A stretch of 64,000 nt of DNA from an uncultured Vampirovibrio sp. (GTDB lineage: Bacteria > Cyanobacteriota > Vampirovibrionia > Gastranaerophilales > Gastranaerophilaceae): contig CAJTNR010000001.1 in NCBI GenBank assembly GCA_910577635.1, positions 62,001 to 126,000 on the forward strand, in the 5' to 3' direction. Positions 16,977 to 25,502 of this stretch are shown here, piece by piece. How positions within the stretch are numbered: position 1 is the stretch's first letter; every line of letters starts with the position of its first letter. The notes beneath the pieces are model-generated. The model ran no database searches. It had not been told where the DNA came from and worked only from the letters and a program-made list of their open reading frames with translations. A program made the position numbers and the translations under genes.

Positions 16977-17849
16977 GTGTATTATAATATCAAGATTAAA
17001 ACAAAAGATGCCGAGTTTAGCTTGGAGTCTAATAATAGCAATATAGTGCAAAGAGAAATGGATATTTATTTTGCCTGTTTTTTTGATGCCAGTTATGAAT
17101 TTAAATCAAGAATTAAAAAAGTTGAAATTAAAAACGAAGATTTGGTTTCAATTGGCGAAATTGCTAAAAACACTCCTGTAGTTTCTAAAGAAATTCAAGA
17201 AGAAATTATTGAAGAAGATAAACAGGAAGATTTTGGTTTTGTAGAAGATATTCCAACAATACACGAGCAAACCCTGCCTGATTTGAAATTTGATTTGCCT
17301 AAAGAAATTGAGTCTCGAATTACTGATAGTCAATTCGAAACAATGGCGCAAATTGAGTCTCAAGTTGAACCTCAAGAGAATGTTGAAGCTGAAATTCAAC
17401 TTGAGACTGAAGTTGAGCCAGTTAATACAAAACAAGAAGAACAAATTGAAACTAACTCTCTGTTCAGTTTAGATTCAGTGCAAAGTGAAACTTTTAATGA
17501 TTTTAAGACCTTTAGCCTTGATTTAGCTCCTAAAGAGGAAAATGTTCAACAAAAAGAAGAAAACAATCTTGATTTTAAACTTTTTTTAGCAGGATTTATA
17601 ATTTCTGACTTATCGAACGAATTTTTAGCATGTGCTTATTATATAAAAAATATCTTAAAAGAAGAAAGTTTTTCAATGAAAACAATTAATTCTTATTTGT
17701 TTCAGGCGGTGGGTAAAATTGCTGATATGTCAACTGTTACAGATTTAGTGGATAAAGATTTTATTAGTTTTGTTGATTTTGATTCAACTCATAAATACTC
17801 AATAACAACTAATGGTGAGGAATATTTCAAAAATAAATATCAGGTATAA
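16977..17849 (+). CDS. Unknown three-part protein: strand-strand-helix head, acidic linker, C-terminal helical/winged domain, 290 aa
   Basis: No family recognised. Residues 1-45 resemble the whole preceding 42-aa protein. Residues about 50-190 are a Glu/Gln/Pro-rich, probably disordered linker. The last 95 residues are ordered, with FLAGFIISDLSNEFLACAYYIKNIL helices and an end reading KYSITTNGEEYF that resembles the last strand of a winged helix (inference). I chose GTG at 16977: AGG lies 8 nt upstream, and the product then aligns with the start of the neighbour; TTG at 16971 is too close to the AGG. It ends 2 bp before spmA, so it is probably part of that operon. Confidence 0.7.
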   Translation: MYYNIKIKTKDAEFSLESNNSNIVQREMDIYFACFFDASYEFKSRIKKVEIKNEDLVSIGEIAKNTPVVSKEIQEEIIEEDKQEDFGFVEDIPTIHEQTLPDLKFDLPKEIESRITDSQFETMAQIESQVEPQENVEAEIQLETEVEPVNTKQEEQIETNSLFSLDSVQSETFNDFKTFSLDLAPKEENVQQKEENNLDFKLFLAGFIISDLSNEFLACAYYIKNILKEESFSMKTINSYLFQAVGKIADMSTVTDLVDKDFISFVDFDSTHKYSITTNGEEYFKNKYQV

Positions 17850-17851
17850 TA

Positions 17852-18427
17852 ATGAACTATATATTCATATTTTTTCTTTTAATTTCTTTTATTTGTGCAA
17901 TTGTAAATAATCGTCTGGATAGTGTAATAGATGCAATTCTCAAATCAAGTCAAAAGTCGGTTGAAATTGCCTTTGGCTTGATTGGAATCATGGGCTTCTG
18001 GCTTGGCATTGTCAATATTGCAAAAAAATCGGGATTATTGGATTTGATTTCTAAAATTATCAAAAAGCCTTTATGCTTCATTTTTCCTGATTTAAAGAAT
18101 AATAATGAAGCTTTGTCTAATATCGCACTTAATATTAGCGCAAATGCTCTAGGTTTGGCTAATGCCGCAACACCTTTCGGGGTTCGGGCAATGGAGAATA
18201 TGCAGGATGAGAATAAATACAAGAACCGTGCAACTAATTCTATGTGTACTTTTCTTGCGATTAATACTGCAGGTTTTCAAATTGTTCCTGCGGTAGTTTT
18301 GGCTATTCTAACCGCTAATGGAATGAACAATCCTACACAAATTATTCTTCCTACTCTAATTGTTACAACAGGGGCTTTTATTTGCGCTTTAGTTTTTTCA
18401 AAAATTTTAGAAAGGTTTTTTAAATGA
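17852..18427 (+). CDS. spmA: SpmA-like (nucleoside-recognition/Gate domain) membrane protein, 191 aa
   Basis: Spore-maturation-protein-A-like integral membrane protein with several hydrophobic helices. KSVEIAFGLIGIMGFWLGIVNI, ISANALGLANAATPFGVRAME and NTAGFQIVPAVV are characteristic of SpmA. The family also occurs widely in non-sporulating bacteria, so spore maturation need not apply; a transport-like role is likely but undefined. It overlaps spmB by 4 bp. Confidence 0.85.
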   Translation: MNYIFIFFLLISFICAIVNNRLDSVIDAILKSSQKSVEIAFGLIGIMGFWLGIVNIAKKSGLLDLISKIIKKPLCFIFPDLKNNNEALSNIALNISANALGLANAATPFGVRAMENMQDENKYKNRATNSMCTFLAINTAGFQIVPAVVLAILTANGMNNPTQIILPTLIVTTGAFICALVFSKILERFFK

Positions 18428-18957
18428 TAAAATTCTTAAATAATCTTTCTGTTTTTATTCTTCCTTTTATAATTAGTGTAATTCTAATCCATGCGCTTTA
18501 TAAAAAAACTCCTGCCTATGAAAGTTTTACCCAGGGAGCTCAGGAAGGATTCAAAATTGCAATTAAAATTATCCCTTATTTAATTGCAATAATGGCTTGT
18601 ACTGCTGCTTTTAGAGCAAGCGGTGCAATTGATATTATAACCAGTTTATTAAAACCTGTGCTTGAATACTTTAGGATCCCTCCTGAAACGACAATTATAA
18701 TGCTTACCAGATCAATGTCAGGATCTGCTACTTTAGGAGTTTTAGCAGATATTATTAATCAATCGGGAGTTGATTCTTATGCTGCTAAACTTGCAAGTGT
18801 AATCACAGGAAGCAGTGAAACGACTTTTTATGTAGTTAGTGTTTATTTTGGCGCTATTGGAATTAAAAAATTTAGACATGCGCTTTTAGTGGGCATTCTG
18901 GCTGATATCGCAGGATTAGTTTTAGCTATCTGGATTTGTTCGATTTTCTTTTTGTAA
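18424..18957 (+). CDS. spmB: SpmB-like (nucleoside-recognition/Gate domain) membrane protein, 177 aa
   Basis: Partner of the preceding SpmA-like protein. The central FKIAIKIIPYLIAIMACTAA and AFRASGAIDIITSLL, the TRSMSGSATLGVLADII stretch and ITGSSETTFYVVSVYFG with IGIKKFRHAL are the SpmB hallmarks. Four or five transmembrane segments. The start overlaps the spmA stop (ATGA), implying stoichiometric synthesis of the pair. It ends 3 bp from the convergent hpt stop, with no terminator between. Confidence 0.87.
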   Translation: MIKFLNNLSVFILPFIISVILIHALYKKTPAYESFTQGAQEGFKIAIKIIPYLIAIMACTAAFRASGAIDIITSLLKPVLEYFRIPPETTIIMLTRSMSGSATLGVLADIINQSGVDSYAAKLASVITGSSETTFYVVSVYFGAIGIKKFRHALLVGILADIAGLVLAIWICSIFFL

Positions 18958-18960
18958 TAA

Positions 18961-19491
18961 TTATTCAAAGTATCCAATATAATCAAGGTTTCGATAAAAA
19001 CCTTCATAATCTAATCCAAAACCCACTATAAACTTATCATCCACCTGAAAGGCTGAAAAATCAGGCTTGATATCATATTTTCTTGCGCATTTTTTATCGA
19101 ATAGAACAGCAAGTTTAACATCTTTAGCTTGGCAGTTTTGTTTAATAAATTTAACCAGAAAATCCAAAGTAAGTCCTGTATCAATAATATCTTCCACAAC
19201 AAGAACGTTTTGTCCTTCAAAATCCGGCAAGGATAAATTGAGTGATTTAACCTCTCCTTTTGATTGAGTTGAACTTCCATAGCTTGAAAGTCTAACAAAC
19301 TCCATTTTTACAGGCATTTTAAGGTGTTTTATAAGTTCAGTATAAAACATTACAGCACCCTTTAGAACACAAATTAAATTGAGAGTAGAATTATTGTCAT
19401 ATGTTGAGTTAATTTCTACTGCAAGTTCTTTAATTCTATTAGCTAGAGTTTTTTTGTCAATTAAAACTTTTAGTTCTTCAATTTTTTTCAT
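18961..19491 (-). CDS. hpt: Hypoxanthine phosphoribosyltransferase, 176 aa
   Basis: Purine salvage: hypoxanthine/guanine plus PRPP to IMP/GMP. The PRPP-binding motif VLVVEDIIDTGLTLDFL, the flexible loop RLSSYGSSTQSKGEV, CVLKGAVMFYTEL and DKFIVGFGLDY for base recognition are all present. I place the start at ATG 19491 rather than TTG 19518: AAGG sits just upstream and the ATG overlaps the tilS stop in the common ATGA arrangement. tilS-hpt is a widely conserved gene pair. Confidence 0.95.
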   Translation of the reverse strand: MKKIEELKVLIDKKTLANRIKELAVEINSTYDNNSTLNLICVLKGAVMFYTELIKHLKMPVKMEFVRLSSYGSSTQSKGEVKSLNLSLPDFEGQNVLVVEDIIDTGLTLDFLVKFIKQNCQAKDVKLAVLFDKKCARKYDIKPDFSAFQVDDKFIVGFGLDYEGFYRNLDYIGYFE

Positions 19492-20789
19492 ATTACCTTC
19501 TTTGTCAGTTTGTAGCAATGAGGACTTATGACTTTGTAGTTTTCGCTAATTTTTTGTCCTACAATCCAGCAGATTTCATTGTTTTTACATAATAGCACAA
19601 GTTTATCTTTTTTTTCCTGTTTAATTTTTTCATTGATTAAATAATCCTTAAGCTTCATTGTTCCTATAAAACCATAAGGAGAGAATTTATCGCCTTGTTT
19701 TCGATGCCTTAAAACAAGGGGAAAGGATAAATTTAAGTAGCAGGTATTGTTTTTAGAATCAGGATAAATTTTATCTTTTTTTTCAACTTTTTCTATTCTA
19801 ATAACAATATCCTCGAAAAAATATTCTCCTTCTTTTTCAATAACAACTTCAAGAGGGTTTTTTTCAAAAGTTGTTTCAATAAAAATTTTGTTATTTTTGA
19901 TTCTTAAAAACTGGTTTTTGTTGATTGAAGTTTTGCAGTTTTTGTTTATAAGGATAAAATTATCCAGTTTTTTTATTGATCTATAATCCCTTTGTTTTAG
20001 TTTATCACTTAGATAATCATTCAATATCTCATACCTTAGTTCTTTATCTAAGGATAAAAATTTATCAAGTATTATTTCATCATTCGAAAAAATTTCTTTT
20101 TTTGTATTTTCAATAACTCTTTCAATAATTTTTCTTGAGTTAAGTGAAGTTTTGATTAAGTTGTTGATTGAATTTAAGTAGTTTTTATTAATTACACTAA
20201 ATAAAGGTAATATTTCTTTTCTTATGTAGTTTCTTTTGTACTTTGTATCTTCATTGCTTGAATCGATTAAATAGTCCTGATTGTTTTCTTTAAGAAAAGC
20301 AAATATCTCTTTTTTTTCAATTTCCAATAAGGGTCTATAAAAAATATCTCTAATTTTAGGAATTGAACAAAGACCTTTGATTGAAGTCCCCTTAATAAGT
20401 CTGTAAATAAGTGTTTCAATGTTATCATTTTTATTGTGGGCTAAAAAAACAATATTAGTGTTGAGTTTTTTTGCGGCTGTATAAAAAAACTCATACCTTA
20501 GTTCCCTTGCTTTTTCTTCTGTTTTAGGAGTGTTTTTAGGTGCTTTTTCAATAATAAAATCTGCTTCAATTTTTTTTGCAAATTTTTTTGTAAACACCTC
20601 TTCAATAATTGCTTCTTTTCTCCAGTTGTGATTAAAGTAGCACAAAGTAAGATTAAGAGCGTATTTTTCTTTTAATAAACTAAGTGCTAGTGAAAGCGCA
20701 CAACTATCAGGACCTGCCGAGAAGCCGATTAATACGGATTTATTTTTAATATTATTTTCTATTAGAAACTTTTCAACTGTTTTAATCAT
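19488..20789 (-). CDS. tilS: tRNA(Ile)-lysidine synthase TilS, 433 aa
   Basis: Modifies C34 of the tRNA reading AUA to lysidine. N-terminal PP-loop ATPase domain: the signature is SAGPDS at 24-29 instead of the common SGGxDS, then CYFNHNWRKEA, FLAHNKNDNIETLIYRLIKGT and a GLCSIPK segment with R/PLL. C-terminal TilS domain: LVLRHRKQGDKFSPYGFIGTMKLKDYL. Normal length, essential in most bacteria. Confidence 0.93.
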   Translation of the reverse strand: MIKTVEKFLIENNIKNKSVLIGFSAGPDSCALSLALSLLKEKYALNLTLCYFNHNWRKEAIIEEVFTKKFAKKIEADFIIEKAPKNTPKTEEKARELRYEFFYTAAKKLNTNIVFLAHNKNDNIETLIYRLIKGTSIKGLCSIPKIRDIFYRPLLEIEKKEIFAFLKENNQDYLIDSSNEDTKYKRNYIRKEILPLFSVINKNYLNSINNLIKTSLNSRKIIERVIENTKKEIFSNDEIILDKFLSLDKELRYEILNDYLSDKLKQRDYRSIKKLDNFILINKNCKTSINKNQFLRIKNNKIFIETTFEKNPLEVVIEKEGEYFFEDIVIRIEKVEKKDKIYPDSKNNTCYLNLSFPLVLRHRKQGDKFSPYGFIGTMKLKDYLINEKIKQEKKDKLVLLCKNNEICWIVGQKISENYKVISPHCYKLTKKVI

Positions 20790-20799
20790 TATCTATATG

Positions 20800-22059
20800 C
20801 TAAACGGGTAAATCCCCTTTAACATCTGCAATTTTAGCTCCGTCAAGATTGAAAGCAGTGCAGAGAGCTTTAGCTGCAGCTTCTGAATATTGTTTTTCAA
20901 CCAAGCAGCTGATTTTTATTTCACTTGTCGATATCATTTTAATATTAATTTTTTCTTTAGCTAAAATATCAAACATTTTAGCAGCAATACCGGGTCTATC
21001 TATCATTCCCGCGCCTACAATTGAAACTTTTACAATATCTTCATCAATGTAGATATTGCTTGCATTAAGGATTTTATTAATATCGTCTTTTAATGCATTG
21101 AATTTTTCAACATCGCTTTTAGTGATTGTAAAAGCAATGTCGTTTGTATTTTTGGAATTTCTTGCATATGATTGAATAATCATATCAACACTTAAGTTTT
21201 GACTTGCTAATAAATTGAAAAGTTTGGCTGCATTTCCTGGTTTATCTTCAATATCGCAAATAACAATCCTAATCTGGGATGAATCGCAGGCAAGACCTGT
21301 TACTGGTTTATTTAGTTCCATTTCATCTACTCCTATTATTAAAGTTCCTAAATCATCAAGTTTAAAAGAGCTTCTAACTCTCATTGGCATCCTGTAAGGC
21401 TTTGCAGTTTCAACAGACCTTGGATGAAGGACATTAGCTCCGACACGGGCAAGTTCAAGCATTTCTTCATAAGAGATTACATCCAGTTTCTGCGCTGTTT
21501 TAATAACTCTTGGATCGGCTGTATAAACCCCTTCAACATCAGAGTAAATATCGCATCTGTCGGCTTTAAAAGCACAAGCCAGAGCTACAGCTGTCGTATC
21601 TGAGCCTCCTCTTCCAAGGGTTGTAATTTCATTATCCTCGCAAACTCCCTGGAATCCTGCGATTATTACAATATTTCCTTCGCTTAAGTGTTTTTTTACA
21701 CGCGTTGTTTCAATATCCAGTATCCGAGCGCACATATGGCAATTCTCAGTCTTAATTCCAACCTGCAATCCTGTAAGACTAATTGCTTTATAACCAAGTT
21801 CGTTTATTGCCATTGCAAGTAATGACATTGATATTTGCTCTCCTGTTGATAATAACATATCCATTTCGCGCTCTGAAGGTTTGTTTGTGATTTCAAATGC
21901 CAGCTTTACAAGGTTATCCGTTGTGTGTCCCATTGCTGAAACTACAACAATAACGTCGTTTCCGTTTAGTTTTTCTTTAATCACGGCTTTTGCAACGTTT
22001 TTAATTTTTTCACTATCTGCAACTGATGTTCCGCCAAATTTTTGAACAATTAGTCCCAT
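20800..22059 (-). CDS. lysC: Aspartokinase, 419 aa
   Basis: First step of the aspartate pathway to lysine, threonine, methionine and diaminopimelate. Kinase domain: VQKFGGTSVADSEKI at the N-terminus, TLGRGGSDTTAVALA and YSDVEGVYTADPRVI. Tandem ACT domains follow (about 265-410; IVICDIEDKPGNAAKLFNLL and VSIVGAGMIDRPGIAAKMFD), typical of a lysine- or threonine-inhibited enzyme. An AGAGG ribosome site precedes the ATG. No lysine riboswitch is possible upstream, because the preceding TPR gene ends only 3 bp away. Confidence 0.97.
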   Translation of the reverse strand: MGLIVQKFGGTSVADSEKIKNVAKAVIKEKLNGNDVIVVVSAMGHTTDNLVKLAFEITNKPSEREMDMLLSTGEQISMSLLAMAINELGYKAISLTGLQVGIKTENCHMCARILDIETTRVKKHLSEGNIVIIAGFQGVCEDNEITTLGRGGSDTTAVALACAFKADRCDIYSDVEGVYTADPRVIKTAQKLDVISYEEMLELARVGANVLHPRSVETAKPYRMPMRVRSSFKLDDLGTLIIGVDEMELNKPVTGLACDSSQIRIVICDIEDKPGNAAKLFNLLASQNLSVDMIIQSYARNSKNTNDIAFTITKSDVEKFNALKDDINKILNASNIYIDEDIVKVSIVGAGMIDRPGIAAKMFDILAKEKINIKMISTSEIKISCLVEKQYSEAAAKALCTAFNLDGAKIADVKGDLPV

Positions 22060-22062
22060 ATT

Positions 22063-23766
22063 TCATACCTCTTTATTAAATTCTTGTTTAATTTCTTTAA
22101 CTATGGATATTTCTCCAAACTCTTCTAGTATTCTATCACAAAGTTCTATAATTGCACTATTTTCACTTGTGTTTTCTTGATTTGCGTTTTTTGTCATTGC
22201 CATTAGCTTAACAAGTAGAAAATCTTTATCATTTGAATATTCTTTTTCATATTTTTCTAAGATCTCAAGTGCTTTTTTGGGTTTGTTAAGCTCAACATAA
22301 CATTGAGCTAAAGCAATTTGAGAATCGATTAATGAATTATCAAGTTCAAATGCCTGTTCAAGTTTTTCTTGTGCTCTGTAATAATCATTTGTTTTGCACA
22401 GTATTAAACCGTATTGAAATAGCGTATTTGCATCAAATTTATTAATTTCCCATGCGCTTCTTATATACCTTAGAGCTTTTGTATAGTCTTTAATATCCTC
22501 CAGGTATGTTCCTGCAAGGTTTATATAAGGAGCAGGATTGGATCTATCGTATTCAATAGATTTTTCCCAGTATTTAACTGCGTTTTTAATATCTCCCTTT
22601 AAATGATATGCGCCTGCAAGATTGAAGTAAGTTTTTTTCAAATTGGCATCAATTGAAAGAGCTTTTTTGTATGAATCTATAGCATTATCATACTTTTTTT
22701 GTCTTAGATAAATTTGACCCATATTGTAATAACTGGGTGCGAAATCCGGCTTTAAAACAAGTACTTTTGTAATTTGTTCCTTGGCTTCTTCAAGTTTATT
22801 GGTTTTAATTAATGCATATGATAATCCGCTGTAAGTTATATATTCATCATCTTTTAGCTCAATTGATTTTTTATATTTTTCAATTGACTCATCCCATTTA
22901 TTGAAAGTTTGAAGAGCAATTCCCCAGGAGTTGTAAAATTTCCAGTCATCAAGACAGAATTGTTCGTATTGTTCAAAGCTTTTAATGCAATTATACTCAT
23001 CGTTTAAGGATAGATAACTTTCTGTTATCAAATAATAATTTTCTCTTTTATCAGGCTGCAAAGCTGAGCTTTTTTTGCAGAACTCAATACATTCACTATA
23101 TTTTTCAAGTTTTAATAAACAATATCCTGACAGATAAAGAGCATCCGGCTGAAAAGGGTCTAATTCCAGAGCTTTTTTGAATTTACTTAGAGCACTTCTA
23201 TACTCGTTTTCCCTAACAAGAATAATTCCCCACATAAGAAGCGGTTGTATGTTTATAGGATCTAGAATATATGCTTTTTTTAATAATGTTTTAGCGGTTT
23301 CTTTTTGATTATTCTTGATGCAAAAAATCCCATAGTTTAAATATGTATGCGGATTTGATCTATCTAATCTTAAGGATCTTTCAAAAGCAGACTTAGCATT
23401 AGCTGTATCATTGAGTTCGCTATAGACTCCTGCTAAGTATCCCCAGGCTTTAGGGTTTGTGTTATCTAATCTTACAGCTTTTTTGAAGTTTTTTAATGCA
23501 AGATCAAATTGCTTATCCTGTGCATATGCAATTCCAATGTTTGTATAAACCTCAGGGTTTGAATCGTTCATTATTATGCTTTGGTTAAGTTTTTCTAAAC
23601 CCCTGTCTTTTTTCCCATGGCTAATTAAAAACAAACCCCAGTTAATATAAGCATAAGAAGGCAGGGCGGGTTCTTTTGTTATTAGTTTATATTGATTTAT
23701 TTGTTTGTTAAAATTTTCTGCCGAACTAATAAGAAAGTATATATATTTTATTAATTTTATAAACAT
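22063..23766 (-). CDS. TPR-repeat protein, 567 aa
   Basis: Almost entirely tandem tetratricopeptide repeats, about 14-15 units from residue about 38 to 530, with typical units such as PEVYTNIGIAYAQDKQFDLA and TYFNLAGAYHLKGDIKNAV. The short N-terminus (FIKLIKYIYFLISS) could be a weak membrane-associating helix. It is a protein-interaction scaffold; the partner is unknown. The start overlaps the phosphatase gene before it by 10 bp. It may relate to glycan synthesis or envelope assembly through its neighbours, which is inference. Confidence 0.8.
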   Translation of the reverse strand: MFIKLIKYIYFLISSAENFNKQINQYKLITKEPALPSYAYINWGLFLISHGKKDRGLEKLNQSIIMNDSNPEVYTNIGIAYAQDKQFDLALKNFKKAVRLDNTNPKAWGYLAGVYSELNDTANAKSAFERSLRLDRSNPHTYLNYGIFCIKNNQKETAKTLLKKAYILDPINIQPLLMWGIILVRENEYRSALSKFKKALELDPFQPDALYLSGYCLLKLEKYSECIEFCKKSSALQPDKRENYYLITESYLSLNDEYNCIKSFEQYEQFCLDDWKFYNSWGIALQTFNKWDESIEKYKKSIELKDDEYITYSGLSYALIKTNKLEEAKEQITKVLVLKPDFAPSYYNMGQIYLRQKKYDNAIDSYKKALSIDANLKKTYFNLAGAYHLKGDIKNAVKYWEKSIEYDRSNPAPYINLAGTYLEDIKDYTKALRYIRSAWEINKFDANTLFQYGLILCKTNDYYRAQEKLEQAFELDNSLIDSQIALAQCYVELNKPKKALEILEKYEKEYSNDKDFLLVKLMAMTKNANQENTSENSAIIELCDRILEEFGEISIVKEIKQEFNKEV

Positions 23767-24236
23767 AAACTATCTGCAATCTCCCGAATGGCTCCATCTC
23801 CTCCTTGTGCTTGCGTAATTTGAAGGTTTTTAACCTTAAAGGGCAGAATTGGATTGTGGTTTTTAGGTGCAATTCTATAATCAACAAGTTCAAAAGCGCT
23901 GATATCATTAATATCATCACCAATATATAGAACTTCACTTGACTTTAAATTATATTTTTTCATTAACTCCTCTAAAACAATTCCTTTTTGTCTTATTCCC
24001 CCGTGTAGTTCAACAATGCCGAACTTTTCTTTGAAATAGTTAAGAATATTGCTCTTCTCTCCTGATATTATAGCAAAACTATAGTTGTTCTTAAGAAGGA
24101 TTGAAACACCCATCAGGTCTTTAAAATTCATTTTTTTTTGAATCTCATTTTTTTCAGATATATATATTCCTCCATCTGTAAAAACACCATCGAAGTCACT
24201 TACTATGAATTTTATATTTTTTGATAATTTAAGCAT
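23757..24236 (-). CDS. KdsC-type HAD phosphatase (KDO-8-P or acylneuraminate-9-P phosphatase-like), 159 aa
   Basis: Small cap-less HAD phosphatase. Motif I DFDGVFTDGGIYIS contains nucleophile D14 and D16; motif II is AIISGEKS; motif III is KGIVLEELMKKY; motif IV is YIGDDINDISAF. QAQGGDGAIREIAD near the end matches the KdsC C-terminal loop that enters the neighbouring active site in the tetramer. Coupled with a NeuB-type synthase, the likely substrate is a 9-phosphorylated nonulosonate or KDO-8-P-like sugar; specificity cannot be read from sequence alone. The residues and family are clear, the substrate is not. Confidence 0.85.
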   Translation of the reverse strand: MLKLSKNIKFIVSDFDGVFTDGGIYISEKNEIQKKMNFKDLMGVSILLKNNYSFAIISGEKSNILNYFKEKFGIVELHGGIRQKGIVLEELMKKYNLKSSEVLYIGDDINDISAFELVDYRIAPKNHNPILPFKVKNLQITQAQGGDGAIREIADSLCL

Positions 24237-24240
24237 TATT

Positions 24241-25107
24241 CTAATTTCTCCTCAGTTTTTGTTTGATAGGAAGTTCGCTGTTGTAGACTTTTTTAATTCC
24301 ATCACCAAGAAAAATTTTTACATTTCTAATATCCCTCACGAGTTTTTGAAGCCCAAGCGGCTCTAAACTTGCTGCTTGATCAGATCCCCACATTGTTCTA
24401 TCTAAGGTTATGTGTCTTTCAACGCTGTTTGCTCCTAGAACAACGCTTATAGTTGAAGGAAGTATTCCTTTTTCGTGTCCTGAGTACCCAATAGGGCAGC
24501 TATAGCGTTTTTTGAGTTCCAAGATAAAATTAAGATTAATTTCTTGATTAGAAGTAGGATAAGTTGAAGTGCAGTGATAAATAATTGTATTATCCAATCC
24601 TATTACACCAATTGCTCTGTTGATTTCATCTATAGTTGACATTCCAGTTGAAATTAGAATTGGTTTGTTTGTTTTTTTAATGTGTTCTAATAATTCTATA
24701 TCGCAAATGCAGGCAGAGGGGATTTTATGCGCACAAACATTAAATTTTTCCAAAAAATCTACGCTTTTTTTATCCCAGCTTGAAGCAAACCATAGAATTC
24801 CAAGTTTTGAGCAGAATGTATCTATTTCCTTATATTCTTCATAGCTAAACTCAAGTCCTCGTTTTAAATCTCCGTTTGTTTCGCCAAAAACACTTTGTCT
24901 TGGTGCTTTTAGCTCGCTTTCTGAGTAAACATCCTCAATTGTTCTTTTTTGGAACTTTACAGCATCACACCCTTGATCAAATGCGATTTGAATTAGTTTT
25001 TTAGCATTGTCAACAGATCCGTTATGATTAATTCCAATTTCAGCTATTATAAAACAGGGATGATTATCTCCTATTAGTTTGTTTCCTATTCTAACAATCT
25101 TTGTCAT
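24241..25107 (-). CDS. NeuB-family nonulosonate synthase without SAF domain, 288 aa
   Basis: PEP-dependent condensing enzyme of the N-acetylneuraminate/legionaminate/pseudaminate synthase family. FIIAEIGINHNGSVDNAKKLI, DAVKFQKRT, KIPSACICDIELLEHI, ILISTGMSTIDEI, YHCTSTYPT, GYSGHEKGI and VERHITLDRTMWGSDQAASL are the TIM-barrel motifs. The protein stops at PIKQKLRRN, where relatives continue into the antifreeze-like SAF domain that covers the partner active site, so this is a barrel-only form about 55-60 residues shorter than usual. Paired with the HAD phosphatase 4 bp downstream. Cytidylyltransferase and epimerase genes are not in the window. The start overlaps the FliO-like gene by 17 bp; AAGGAAG precedes the ATG. 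Confidence 0.88.
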   Translation of the reverse strand: MTKIVRIGNKLIGDNHPCFIIAEIGINHNGSVDNAKKLIQIAFDQGCDAVKFQKRTIEDVYSESELKAPRQSVFGETNGDLKRGLEFSYEEYKEIDTFCSKLGILWFASSWDKKSVDFLEKFNVCAHKIPSACICDIELLEHIKKTNKPILISTGMSTIDEINRAIGVIGLDNTIIYHCTSTYPTSNQEINLNFILELKKRYSCPIGYSGHEKGILPSTISVVLGANSVERHITLDRTMWGSDQAASLEPLGLQKLVRDIRNVKIFLGDGIKKVYNSELPIKQKLRRN

Positions 25108-25498
25108 CTTCTTCCTTTAAAAAATTCTCAATTTCCGATTCGTCAAAATCTTTAATATGGGTAATATTGTGAACCGTTGCACCAATTAGACTGTACTTTC
25201 CGTTTAGTTTAATAACATGTAAATTTTTCCCTTGTCCTAAAGCTGTTGTTGAAATAATGCTGATTTTATTTGCCGAATCTGAATTATTAACCTTAACTTT
25301 AATTAATTTTTGATAAACAAAACCGGTAATATAAATTAAACAAATAACAATAAAAAGTCCAATAAGAAGAGAAAAATAGTTTGGTTCGTATAAGTTTTGC
25401 GCTAAAACTTCGCTCAGCTCATCATTGTGGCTGTATAAGTCGCTTTCAGCCAAGGCTGTTGATAGTAAAAGATTGATAATTATAAAAAGGCGAATCAA
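25091..25498 (-). CDS. FliO-like single-pass membrane protein, 135 aa
   Basis: From the TTG at 25498 the product begins with a typical signal peptide (IRLFIIINLLLSTALA, then ESD). A second hydrophobic helix follows at about 43-66 (YFSLLIGLFIVICLIYITGFV), and then a cytoplasmic domain with STTALGQGKNLHVIKLNGKY and LIGATVHNITHIKDF, which matches the FliO pattern. FliO helps assemble the flagellar export gate. No other flagellar gene is in the window, so it may be an orphan or have another role. The start was chosen because GGAGG lies 8 nt before it; the TTG at 25513 has no ribosome site. Confidence 0.65.
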   Translation of the reverse strand: MIRLFIIINLLLSTALAESDLYSHNDELSEVLAQNLYEPNYFSLLIGLFIVICLIYITGFVYQKLIKVKVNNSDSANKISIISTTALGQGKNLHVIKLNGKYSLIGATVHNITHIKDFDESEIENFLKEEDDKDC

Positions 25499-25502
25499 GA
25501 AT

